A DNA stretch of 21,542 nucleotides from JBOFCS01 sp051646185. Its GTDB lineage: Bacteria > Actinomycetota > Actinomycetes > Mycobacteriales > Mycobacteriaceae. Below are positions 15,089 through 21,542 of this stretch, in pieces. The notes under the pieces are model-generated. The model saw nothing but the letters and a program-made list of their open reading frames with translations, had not been told where the DNA came from and searched no databases. The stretch spans positions 1 to 21,542 of the forward strand of contig JBOFCS010000061.1 of NCBI GenBank assembly GCA_051646185.1, given 5' to 3'. Made by a program: the position numbers and the translations under genes. Every line of letters starts with the position of its first letter. Positions within the stretch are counted from its first letter, which is position 1.

Positions 15089-15673
15089 TCAGCGTGCATG
15101 AATAGTGTTCTGCGCTGCCTCAAGCCCTAGCTCAAGCAATAGTGCTGTGGCTTCGGCAGCTTCTTGGCAAAGTACACCAAGTTCTTTGCTTTCAGTTGTT
15201 GAAAAAGGTTTAAGCACATAGGAAGCCGGGTCCATTCTTCCTGGAGGTCGACCTATTCCGACGCGCACCCGTAAATAGTCTTTGGTGCCGAGGGAAGTGG
15301 AGATTGAGCGCAGCCCATTGTGCCCACCTTCGCCCCCACCACGTTTAAGCCGGAGTTGACCAAAGTCGAGATCAAGTTCGTCGTGGATAACCACGATATT
15401 TCCTGCTGGGATCGAGAAAAACTTTGCGGCCGCCGCTACTTGGGTACCGGAAAGATTCATATAGCTACGTGGTTTAGCGAGGATCGTTGGTTTACCTGAG
15501 ATTCGTATCTGGACGATTTCGGCACCACTGCGTTTATGTGCGCTGAACCCTGATCCGGCTTCGGTAGCCAAAACATCTGCCACCATAAAACCAATATTAT
15601 GTCGAGTTTTACTGTACTGTGAACCTGGATTGCCAAGCCCAACAATGAGAACTGGCTCGGTGGAACTGGTCAA
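15089..15673 (-). CDS. pth: Peptidyl-tRNA hydrolase
   Basis: Releases tRNA from peptidyl-tRNA that has dropped off ribosomes. From the TTG at 15673 the product has 194 residues, a normal size. Conserved residues: GLGNPG (12-17), catalytic His25 in TRHNIGF, Asn73 in YMNLSG, Asp98 in HDELDL and the GGGEGGHNGLRS motif (112-123). The frame is open to GTG 15703, but GAGAGGAC lies about 7 bases before the TTG and the longer N-terminus is not family-like, so I use the TTG. A terminator hairpin separates it from the upstream rplY gene; this pairing of rplY and pth is conserved in related actinobacteria. Confidence 0.95.
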   Translation of the reverse strand: MTSSTEPVLIVGLGNPGSQYSKTRHNIGFMVADVLATEAGSGFSAHKRSGAEIVQIRISGKPTILAKPRSYMNLSGTQVAAAAKFFSIPAGNIVVIHDELDLDFGQLRLKRGGGEGGHNGLRSISTSLGTKDYLRVRVGIGRPPGRMDPASYVLKPFSTTESKELGVLCQEAAEATALLLELGLEAAQNTIHAR

Positions 15674-15714
15674 GGGGCGTCCTCTCGCAGGAAGAAAATA
15701 CACGCTAGAAAAAT

Positions 15715-15748
15715 AGGCGGCGTACCACTATTTGGTGGTACGCCGCCT
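15715..15748 (-). terminator. Intrinsic terminator after rplY
   Basis: A perfect 14-bp GC-rich inverted repeat (15715-15728 and 15735-15748) with a 6-base loop is followed on the minus strand by TATTTTTCTAG, a genuine T-tract. It lies 21 bp after the rplY stop codon and before pth, so rplY transcripts should largely end here and pth would depend on read-through or its own promoter. Confidence 0.87.
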
Positions 15749-15769
15749 TAGACCTATTGGGAGCAGTTG

Positions 15770-16384
15770 CTATTCGGCTGCTTCGGCGGCCGGGGTAGCT
15801 GAGTCATTGCCACTACCATCAGATTCCATATCAGCTGCTGTTGGTGCGGCAGAGATGTTGACCACCAACACCTCAGGGTCGGTAACTAGGGTGACCCCTT
15901 CGGGAAGTACAACATCAGCTGCGTTGATCTGAGTGCCAATGGCAAGGCCTTCGACTGAGACCTCAATTTGCTCAGGAATCGACATGACCGGAGCTTCCAC
16001 CTCAATGGTGTTAGTGTCCTGGGCAATGAGCGAACCAGCTTCGGCATCGCCGGTGATGATGATGGCAACCTCAACACTGACCTTCTCGCCACGGTTGATG
16101 ACCAAAAGATCAGCATGCTCGATGTACCGGCGAATTGGGTGCACAACCACACTCTTAGTCAGTGCAAGGTGATCCTCGCCTGCGATATTGAGGTTGAGGA
16201 TGGCGTTAGTTCCGTGGCCACGCAGGATTGCGGCGAAGTCGCGTGCAGGGAGGTTAAGGTGCTGTGGATCGGTGCCGTGTCCATAAAGAACAGCAGGAAC
16301 CTGCCCGTCACGACGGGCACGACGGGCTGCACCTTTACCAAATTCGGTGCGCACCGTAGCGTCGAGGCGATTGGCATCAGACAT
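15770..16384 (-). CDS. rplY: Large-subunit ribosomal protein bL25 (Ctc/TL5 form)
   Basis: 5S rRNA-binding protein of the 50S subunit, in the long form: an N-terminal L25 domain (about 1-95, with the family signature GKGAARRARRDGQVPAVLYG) and a C-terminal TL5/Ctc beta domain (about 100-185), then an acidic, Ala/Ser-rich tail. The product has 204 residues from ATG 16384, which is preceded by AGGAG on the minus strand. The open frame extends 171 bases further upstream but without family-like sequence. A possible -10 element TACGAT lies on the minus strand about 16530-16525, giving a long leader; this is weak. The gene sits 186 bp downstream of the SDR gene. Confidence 0.95.
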   Translation of the reverse strand: MSDANRLDATVRTEFGKGAARRARRDGQVPAVLYGHGTDPQHLNLPARDFAAILRGHGTNAILNLNIAGEDHLALTKSVVVHPIRRYIEHADLLVINRGEKVSVEVAIIITGDAEAGSLIAQDTNTIEVEAPVMSIPEQIEVSVEGLAIGTQINAADVVLPEGVTLVTDPEVLVVNISAAPTAADMESDGSGNDSATPAAEAAE

Positions 16385-16570
16385 AAAAGAGGGCTCCTTA
16401 TAAGAGTGTTTCACGTTTGGGGGTCCGACGCGGGTTGTGAACTGCGCAAGCCGAACACCGGAAACCGGAGCCGTACCGCGTCGATCACGGTGAATTGCTT
16501 CACCCTCGCCGAGACAACCGGACAATCGTAGCGCAGTCCGCGCAGGTCGGTCCAATCTGGGGTATTCGAG

Positions 16571-17458
16571 TTATAGGGTAGGGAAGGAAACTGATGTGAG
16601 TTGCTCCGAGATGGTCCATAGTCGGCTGGCATCTTCACGATTTTTAGCCTTCTTGGTTCGCCCTACAAGTTTGGGTGCACCGCGCATTTCTAGCAGTTTG
16701 CTAGGCCCTACGTAACTGCCGCTGGGGATATCTTCCGATACAGCATAAAGTGTGGGTAGCGCACCGTCTTCTGCGCTTTGCCCGAGGAGAGATCCTAGGG
16801 TTTTGGAGGCAAAGTCACCAAGGGGATTTCCATAGTGGCTTTGCAGATTTGTTGATGCGATGCCCGGATGTGCTGCTATGGCACGAACGGTTGATCCCAC
16901 CGCAGCAAGGCGGTGTTGCAGTTCTAGTTCAAAAAGAAGGTTGGCGAGTTTGGATTGTGAGTAGGCTGCCCAGCGTTGATAGCGACGCTTTTCCCAGTTG
17001 AGATCGTTAAAATTCATGGTGCCGGTGCGGTGTGCGCCTGAGGCAAGGATGACAACTCTGTCGGAAATTTGGGGTAGTAGTAAATTTGTTAAGGCGAAGT
17101 GCCCCAAATGGTTTGTGCCAAATTGTGTTTCAAATCCATCTTTGGTTGTGCCTTTGGGTGGGACCATCACCCCGGCATTATTGATGAGAATGTCAATTTT
17201 CTCGCTCAGCTGATTGGCGAAGTTATGAACCGATTGAAGATTGGCGAGGTCAAGCTCCCGCACGTGCGTGCTGCCGTTGATCTGCGCGGCAGCTTCCTGG
17301 CCTTTGGTGATATCTCGAACTGCCAGTACAACATGGGCGCCTTTTTGGGCAAGTTCTTTAGCTGCGACGAAGCCAATTCCGCTATTTGCGCCAGTGATGA
17401 CAACAGTGCGTCCGGTAAATGAGGGGAGATTATTGGTAGTCCATGTGGTATTAGTCAT
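16571..17458 (-). CDS. Short-chain dehydrogenase/reductase
   Basis: NAD(P)-dependent oxidoreductase of 295 residues with a complete classical SDR signature: cofactor motif TGANSGIG (22-29), NNAG (93-96), catalytic Ser140 and YSQSK with Tyr166 and Lys170. The overall pattern (VNHLGHF-like NHLGHFALT, HPG after the active site) resembles the retinol dehydrogenase/WWOX-like branch, often annotated as protochlorophyllide-reductase-like oxidoreductases; the substrate is unknown. ATG 17458 lies six bases after a -10-like TACATT, so the mRNA may be leaderless. It is divergent from a TetR gene with which it shares a palindromic control element, so the regulator very probably controls it, and its ligand may be the enzyme's substrate or product. 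Confidence 0.92.
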   Translation of the reverse strand: MTNTTWTTNNLPSFTGRTVVITGANSGIGFVAAKELAQKGAHVVLAVRDITKGQEAAAQINGSTHVRELDLANLQSVHNFANQLSEKIDILINNAGVMVPPKGTTKDGFETQFGTNHLGHFALTNLLLPQISDRVVILASGAHRTGTMNFNDLNWEKRRYQRWAAYSQSKLANLLFELELQHRLAAVGSTVRAIAAHPGIASTNLQSHYGNPLGDFASKTLGSLLGQSAEDGALPTLYAVSEDIPSGSYVGPSKLLEMRGAPKLVGRTKKAKNREDASRLWTISEQLTSVSFPTL

Positions 17459-17463
17459 AAACC

Positions 17464-17504
17464 CAATGTAGACATTGACTACTTAGTAGTCAATGTCTAC
17501 ATTG
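17464..17504. promoter_or_regulatory. 41-bp perfect palindrome: operator and symmetric divergent promoters
   Basis: Two 20-bp arms (17464-17483, 17485-17504) are perfectly inverted around one central base. Each end is itself a 14-bp inverted repeat, CAATGTNNACATTG (17464-17477 and 17491-17504), and the middle is GACTACTTAGTAGTC. Because of the symmetry both strands carry TTGACT, a 17-base spacer and TACATT: plus strand -35 at 17475-17480 and -10 at 17498-17503 (TetR gene), minus strand -35 at 17493-17488 and -10 at 17470-17465 (SDR gene). The two 14-bp units are likely TetR operators overlapping both promoters, implying joint repression and autoregulation. Geometry is seen directly; binding is inferred. 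Confidence 0.85.
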
Positions 17505-17531
17505 AAAATTATTAGGCGCTACTCTTGAACA

Positions 17532-18128
17532 GTGATTGCCGCAGTAGTTCGTAAGTATCATCACGGTGACCTTCGTGATGCGCTACTGAACCGAGCCGAG
17601 GAAACGATCCGGGATAAAGGCATTGAAGCGCTGTCATTGCGCGGCCTTGCTCGTGATTTATGTGTCAGTCACGGGGCACCAAGTAGACACTTTAAAGATA
17701 AAAAATCTTTATTAGATGCCTTGGCTATCAGAGGTTTTCGTCGACTTGATGAGTTATGGCAGGAAAAAATAAATGGTGCTTCACACCGAGGTAAAGTATA
17801 TGCGATGGCTCGGGTTTACATCAATTTTGCCACTGAAAACCAGGCCTTGATGGAATTGATGCTCACCCGTAAACACAGTGCCGGTGCTGAGGCAAAAGTC
17901 ATGGAAGCAGCAAATGCAGCCTTCGAGACACCTCGGTCATTGATCACCGAAGGGCAGTCTGCTGGTGAGGTTATTGACGGCGACCCCGACATCATTGGTT
18001 TAGCAGCCCTTTCCGCCATGCAGGGCTTCGCCACTTTTATTACCTCAGGACTGATAACACCTGAGCAGGCAGCACAGCTTATTGATGTAGTGGTTGATCA
18101 GATGCTTGATGGTGTTCGGCCTAGATAA
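17532..18128 (+). CDS. TetR-family transcriptional regulator
   Basis: One-component regulator of 198 residues: N-terminal helix-turn-helix (about 8-60; GIEALSLRGLARDLCVSHGAPSRHFKDKKSLLDAL) and an all-helical ligand-binding C-terminus of the WHG-type. The spelling HFKDKK replaces the commoner YFxSKE. The start is GTG with no Shine-Dalgarno. The symmetric promoter would give a leader of about 22 bases; alternatively TACTCT (17520-17525), six bases before the GTG, could give a leaderless transcript. It is divergent from the SDR gene and its stop overlaps the converging ArsC-like gene by 8 bp. Local repression of itself and the SDR gene through the palindrome is the natural reading. Confidence 0.93.
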   Translation: MIAAVVRKYHHGDLRDALLNRAEETIRDKGIEALSLRGLARDLCVSHGAPSRHFKDKKSLLDALAIRGFRRLDELWQEKINGASHRGKVYAMARVYINFATENQALMELMLTRKHSAGAEAKVMEAANAAFETPRSLITEGQSAGEVIDGDPDIIGLAALSAMQGFATFITSGLITPEQAAQLIDVVVDQMLDGVRPR

Positions 18129-18465
18129 TTTCTTCAACATCAGTCAGTGGCCGAGCCAGTCGAGTGCCTTTGCTAGTAACAACAAATGGGCGTTCAATAA
18201 GGATGGGATGAGCCATCATGGCGTCCAGAAGCTCAGCATCGCTGGCATTATCTAGTTCCAACTCTTTGTAGATCGCTTCTCGTTTGCGAACCGCTTTTCG
18301 CACAGGGATGCCAGCATCGGCAATTAACTTTTGCAGTTGCTTTTTGGTGGGCGGAGTTTCCAGATACTTCACCACGGTAGGTTCGATACCATGGTCTTTC
18401 AACAGCTTCAGAGCATTTCTGGAAGTGCTGCACTTAGGGTTGTGGTAAATAGTGGCTTCGATCAT
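18121..18465 (-). CDS. arsC: ArsC/Spx-family thioredoxin-fold protein (arsenate reductase-like)
   Basis: Small cytoplasmic protein of 114 residues with the ArsC signature YHNPKCSTSR, active-site Cys12, and downstream IPVRKAVRKRE and RPFVVTSKGTRLARP regions that hold the conserved arginines of glutaredoxin-coupled arsenate reductases. Reduction of arsenate to arsenite is the family activity, but no arsR or arsenite pump is present and many chromosomal homologues have unproven function. The ATG at 18465 starts 7 bases after the prs stop with no Shine-Dalgarno, so it is probably the coupled last gene of glmU-prs-arsC. The frame runs open upstream into prs, but that part is not ArsC-like. Its 3' end overlaps the TetR gene by 8 bp. 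Confidence 0.87.
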   Translation of the reverse strand: MIEATIYHNPKCSTSRNALKLLKDHGIEPTVVKYLETPPTKKQLQKLIADAGIPVRKAVRKREAIYKELELDNASDAELLDAMMAHPILIERPFVVTSKGTRLARPLTDVEEII

Positions 18466-18472
18466 TGGGATA

Positions 18473-19453
18473 CTAGGCGTTTCCGTTGAATAAGCTAGTG
18501 ACCGAACCATTTTCGAAGACTTCATGGATAGTGCGGGCAAGCAGCGGTGCAATGGAAAGCACCGTCAAGGAATCAAACTGCTTCTCTTGGGAAATAGGCA
18601 AGGTATTGGTCACCACAACCTCTTTAGCGCCGCAGTTGGCCAAGCGCTCAGCTGCTGGATCGGAAAGCACCCCGTGAGTTGCCGCAATAACAACGTCGCC
18701 AGCCCCAGCTTCTTTGAGCACCCGAACGGCTCCAGCAATAGTGCCGCCGGTGTCAATCATGTCGTCAATCAAAATGCAGGTGCGGCCATCGACCTCACCA
18801 ACAACGCGGTTGGACTTCACTTGGTTTGGCACCAGAGGGTCACGAGTTTTATGAATGAAAGCCAGTGGGGCGCCGCCCAGAGAGTCTGCCCATTTTTCAG
18901 CAACTCGAACTCGACCGGAATCGGGGGAGACCACGGTGATGTTTTCAAGGTTGTATTTCCCGCGGATATGATCGGCGAGTTGGCTATGGGCGTGCATATG
19001 GTCAACAGGGCCATCAAAGAAACCCTGAATTTGGTCGGTGTGCAGATCGACGGTGATGATGCGGTCGGCACCAGCGGTCTTGAGTAAATCGGCAACGAGG
19101 CGAGCTGAGATGGGTTCGCGGCCCCGGTGCTTTTTGTCTTGGCGGGCATAAGGGTAGAACGGTAAAATAGCGGTGATCCGTTTTGCTGATCCGCGCTTGA
19201 GCGCATCAATCATAATGAGTTGTTCCATGAGCCAAGTGTTGAGCGGGAATGGGTGGCTCTGGAGCACAAAGGCGTCGCTACCGCGTACGGACTCTTCAAA
19301 GCGGACGAAGATCTCACCATTGGCGAAGTCACGTGCAGTTTGCGGGGTGACGTTGATGCCCAGTTCGCTGGCTACTTGTTCAGCCAGTTCGGGATGGGCA
19401 CGCCCAGAAAAAAGCATGAGGTTCTTCTGGTTGTCGATCCAATTTGTGCTCAC
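18473..19453 (-). CDS. prs: Ribose-phosphate pyrophosphokinase (PRPP synthetase)
   Basis: Makes phosphoribosyl pyrophosphate from ribose 5-phosphate and ATP, the precursor of nucleotides, His, Trp, NAD and, in this lineage, decaprenylphosphoryl arabinose for the cell wall. Product of 326 residues, normal for class I. Motifs: FANGEIFVRFEESVRG (43-58), ATP-contacting PYARQDKK (101-108), DLHT (136-139) and the PRPP loop IDDMIDTGGT (229-238). The start is GTG with only a distant GAGG. It follows glmU by 94 bp in the same direction, the standard glmU-prs arrangement. Confidence 0.97.
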   Translation of the reverse strand: MSTNWIDNQKNLMLFSGRAHPELAEQVASELGINVTPQTARDFANGEIFVRFEESVRGSDAFVLQSHPFPLNTWLMEQLIMIDALKRGSAKRITAILPFYPYARQDKKHRGREPISARLVADLLKTAGADRIITVDLHTDQIQGFFDGPVDHMHAHSQLADHIRGKYNLENITVVSPDSGRVRVAEKWADSLGGAPLAFIHKTRDPLVPNQVKSNRVVGEVDGRTCILIDDMIDTGGTIAGAVRVLKEAGAGDVVIAATHGVLSDPAAERLANCGAKEVVVTNTLPISQEKQFDSLTVLSIAPLLARTIHEVFENGSVTSLFNGNA

Positions 19454-19547
19454 TGCGGTGTGCCGTCCTCGTGTTGTGGGAGCTGTCGGGGGTGTCCGGG
19501 ACGCACATGATCCTACGTAGTGAACTGTTGCGCCCGCGTTAGGGGCG

Positions 19548-21047
19548 TTAGCCGGTGTCGGTGGACGCTTCGGTAGCGCTCACTTGTGCGGCTGCGGCGG
19601 CCTGGGCTGAACCAGTGCCAGGTCGGTTCTTCTGCACCCAACCATCGATATTGCGTTGTTTTCCGCCGGAGACTGCGAGTGCCCCTGGTGGGACATCGTC
19701 GAGAAGTACGGTTCCGGCCCCGGTGTAAGCGCCATCGCCAACGGTGATGGGCGCGACAAACATAGTGTCAGATCCGGTGCGCACATGGGAGCCAATTGTT
19801 GTGCGGCTCTTGGTAACTCCGTCGTAATTGACAAATACACTGGAGGCACCGATATTGCTGTGATCGCCGATAGTGGCATCGCCAACATAGGTAAGGTGCG
19901 GAACCTTGGAGCCCTCACCAATGGTGGAGTTTTTGGTTTCGACAAAGGTACCGATTTTACCGGCAACTCCCAAGCTGGAACCGGGGCGTAAGTAAGCAAA
20001 AGGCCCGACAGTGGCTTGTGCACCAATCTGTGAATCTTCGGCATGGGTGCGAATCACGCTGGCCTTGTTGCCAACAGCAACATTTGTCAGGGTGCTATCG
20101 GGTCCGATGGTGGCTTCGTCGCCGACACTGGTGGAACCAAGTAGCTGGGTGCCTGGCTTGAGTGTTACGTCACGACCGAGCTGAACATCCACGTCTATCC
20201 AGGTGCTTCCGGGGTCAATGATGGTGACTCCGGCCCGCATATGCTGGTCAAGGATGCGCTTATTTAATTGCGCTCCGAGTGCGGCCAACTGAACCCGATC
20301 GTTTACTCCGGCTACCAATGCAGAATCGTTAATATGCTTGGCGCGCACAACTTTTCCCTGACTACGGGCAATAGAAATAAGGTCAGTGAGGTAAAGCTCG
20401 CCCTGAGCGTTATCAGATCGAAGTTCGGCAAGGCCAGCGGCAAGTACTTGTGCGTCAAAGGCGTATACCCCGGAGTTGACCTCGGTAATGGCCAATTGCG
20501 ATTCGTTGGCATCGGCCTGTTCCACAATGGCTGTCACCTGGTCGTCCTGGGTGCGCAGGATGCGCCCGTACCCGGTGGGGTCGGCGGCGGTGGAGGTAAG
20601 AACGGTGACTGCTGCGGAGGGTTCGGCCCGGTGGGCGGCGACCAGATCGGACAGGGTGGCCGCATCGAGCAGGGGAACATCTGCTGCTGTGACAAGCACG
20701 GTGCCGCTGAAGTCTGTGGGAAGTGCGGCAAGGCCACAACTGACGGCATGCCCGGTGCCGTTTTGTTCTTCCTGGATCGCCAGGGCGATGTCGCGTCCGA
20801 GGAGGCTCGCGATATCAGTTGCCGCGGCTCCAACTTTATCTCGGTCATGGCCAATGACGGTGACAAGATGGGTGGGGTTGGCGGCGGCGGCGGCGTGCAG
20901 GGCATGGGACAACATGGTGCGGCCACCGAGTGAATGCAGAACCTTAGGGGTAGCCGAGCGCATCCGAGTGCCAGCTCCAGCAGCAAGAACAATCACCGCG
21001 ATAGGGCCGGAACCCGGGGTGGGTGCAGTGCGACTGTGCGCTGGCAT
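19548..21047 (-). CDS. glmU: Bifunctional UDP-N-acetylglucosamine pyrophosphorylase / glucosamine-1-phosphate acetyltransferase
   Basis: Last two steps to UDP-GlcNAc, precursor of peptidoglycan and, in this group, of mycothiol. The 499-residue product has an N-terminal uridyltransferase domain with LAAGAGTRMRSATPKVLH (21-38) and nucleotide-binding QEEQNGTGHA, then a left-handed beta-helix acetyltransferase domain (about 265-475) with hexapeptide repeats and the active-site region GPFAYLRPGSSLG and VETKNSTIGEGSK. A poly-Ala, low-complexity tail extends past the catalytic core, as in other actinobacterial GlmU. ATG 21047 has a GAGGGAG site. It is the first gene of glmU-prs-arsC, directly downstream of a tRNA-Gln gene. 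Confidence 0.97.
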   Translation of the reverse strand: MPAHSRTAPTPGSGPIAVIVLAAGAGTRMRSATPKVLHSLGGRTMLSHALHAAAAANPTHLVTVIGHDRDKVGAAATDIASLLGRDIALAIQEEQNGTGHAVSCGLAALPTDFSGTVLVTAADVPLLDAATLSDLVAAHRAEPSAAVTVLTSTAADPTGYGRILRTQDDQVTAIVEQADANESQLAITEVNSGVYAFDAQVLAAGLAELRSDNAQGELYLTDLISIARSQGKVVRAKHINDSALVAGVNDRVQLAALGAQLNKRILDQHMRAGVTIIDPGSTWIDVDVQLGRDVTLKPGTQLLGSTSVGDEATIGPDSTLTNVAVGNKASVIRTHAEDSQIGAQATVGPFAYLRPGSSLGVAGKIGTFVETKNSTIGEGSKVPHLTYVGDATIGDHSNIGASSVFVNYDGVTKSRTTIGSHVRTGSDTMFVAPITVGDGAYTGAGTVLLDDVPPGALAVSGGKQRNIDGWVQKNRPGTGSAQAAAAAQVSATEASTDTG

Positions 21048-21079
21048 ACAACTCCCTCGGTAAAACGGGTGGGCACTTG

Positions 21080-21151
21080 CTCCGCCGCCAGGACTCGAAC
21101 CTGAACTTTCTGAACCAAAATCAGAGGTGCTGCCGATTACACCACAGCGGA
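21080..21151 (-). tRNA. tRNA-Gln (anticodon UUG)
   Basis: A 72-nucleotide cloverleaf on the minus strand: acceptor stem TCCGCTG pairing with CGGCGGA (one G-T wobble), D arm with GTAATCGGCAGC, anticodon stem TCTGA/TCAGA with loop TTTTGGT and anticodon TTG, and T arm TCAGG TTCGAGT CCTGG. The discriminator is G and no CCA is encoded (CAA follows). It lies 32 bp upstream of the glmU start codon in the same orientation, the usual position in this lineage. Confidence 0.96.
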
Positions 21152-21232
21152 TTGACGGTGCGCCGCCGAAAATACTCCCACGAGCGCACTACTAAATGCT
21201 AACTGAACTCCTTCGTGAAGTGATAAACGGTA

Positions 21233-21258
21233 TAAAACCCCTGGTGAGGATCAGGTGT
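21233..21258 (-). terminator. Weak hairpin with T-rich tail after the edge gene
   Basis: On the minus strand ACACCTG (21258-21252) can pair with CAGGGGT (21243-21237) with one mismatch and an 8-base loop, followed by TTTATA. It begins within the stop codon of the partial gene and may end its transcript before tRNA-Gln. Confidence 0.4.
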
Positions 21259-21542
21259 TAGTAGGGGTAGGTGTTCCTGGGAGCAAGGAGGGCATGCAGT
21301 TCTTGGTGAATATCTGCGGTCGAAGCCGGGCGTACTACTTCATCGTGTCCTGGGCGTAGCAGGTATCGACCGTCCCCTTCAACGTCAACAAACGTAATCT
21401 CGCCCCGGTCTTGCCGAGGCCGCCCGGGTTGTTGTCGAGTTGTCACCAAAAGTGAGCAGGTGAGTTTTTGGGGTTGGGTGAGGAAGGTGGTGAGGGTTTG
21501 GGTGCGGGGTTGGTGGACGGGTTCTTGATGCCAGGTTCTGGT
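21258..21542 (-). CDS. C-terminal part of an unidentified protein (possibly EspG-like), cut by the window edge
   Basis: The minus-strand frame is open from the window edge to TAA at 21260-21258, giving 94 visible residues without a start. A TTG at 21449 is available, but the frame continues upstream with protein-like sequence (TWHQEPVHQP, then a Thr/Gln/Pro-rich stretch), so I treat this as the end of a longer gene. The final 60 residues, with GEITFVDVEGDGRYLL and PASTADIHQELHALL, recall the C-terminus of EspG-type (ESX secretion-associated) proteins, in which a strand like FDTxxGRY precedes a last amphipathic helix. That is a weak resemblance from memory, not a secure assignment. Confidence 0.5.
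   Translation of the reverse strand, partial: TRTWHQEPVHQPRTQTLTTFLTQPQKLTCSLLVTTRQQPGRPRQDRGEITFVDVEGDGRYLLRPGHDEVVRPASTADIHQELHALLAPRNTYPY

Noticed and set aside
18121..18465. Arsenic resistance operon
   Set aside because: Only an ArsC-like protein is present; no arsR, arsenite pump or arsenic-type regulator lies nearby, and the gene is the tail of glmU-prs.
19531..19547. Terminator hairpin between glmU and prs (CGCCC/GGGCG)
   Set aside because: Only 5 bp with no T-tract on the minus strand, and glmU-prs are expected to be co-transcribed.
20268..20933. 221-residue Gly/Cys-rich open frame on the plus strand opposite glmU
   Set aside because: Its composition is what the reverse complement of an Ala/Pro/Thr-rich GlmU would give; other long frames at 20476-21063 and 20534-20992 are similar shadows.
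1..21542. CRISPR arrays, insertion sequences, prophage or rRNA genes
   Set aside because: No regularly spaced repeats, transposase, integrase or phage-like genes and no rRNA sequence were seen; no stretch above 300 bp lacks an assigned gene.

Overview
The window reads as chromosomal DNA of a mycolate-lineage actinobacterium, most likely a Corynebacterium of fairly low GC. The main evidence is gene order. rpfB, ksgA, ispE, a pks16-like acyl-activating enzyme, pth, rplY, prs, glmU and a TetR regulator follow the conserved block I recall around Rv1009-Rv1019 of Mycobacterium tuberculosis. GTG and TTG starts, short gene spacing and an MPT83-like lipoprotein fit the same group. I cannot name the species from sequence alone.

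Layout from left to right. 161-2142 (+): a resuscitation-promoting factor and the 16S rRNA dimethyladenosine transferase KsgA. 2205-6536: three genes that separate ksgA from ispE here, namely a potassium channel with regulatory (RCK) domains on both sides of the pore (+), an AnsP-type asparagine permease (-) and a soluble Ser/Thr kinase (-). 6580-9310 (+): ispE and an Uup-type ABC-F ATPase. 9460-10131 (+): a fasciclin lipoprotein very like MPT83, ending at a strong hairpin. 10181-12121 (-): peptide chain release factor 3 with a small two-helix membrane protein abutting its stop codon. 12400-14034 (+): the pks16-like enzyme, tail to tail with a DesA-type acyl-ACP desaturase (14038-15003, -). 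15089-16384 (-): pth and the L25 protein gene rplY, separated by a terminator. 16571-18128: a divergent SDR/TetR pair sharing a 41-bp perfect palindrome. 18121-21047 (-): glmU, prs and an ArsC-like gene. 21080-21151 (-): tRNA-Gln(UUG). 21258 to the edge (-): the C-terminal end of a further protein.

Most genes are housekeeping: ribosome maturation and translation (ksgA, prfC, pth, rplY, tRNA-Gln), precursor synthesis for cell envelope and nucleotides (ispE, glmU, prs) and lipid metabolism (the pks16-like gene, desA). The most unusual parts are the SDR/TetR palindrome, which appears to carry both divergent promoters and two operator copies in one symmetric element, the channel with RCK domains on both sides, and a structured leader before the MPT83-like gene. 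I found no insertion sequence, CRISPR array, prophage or clearly new multi-gene defence system.
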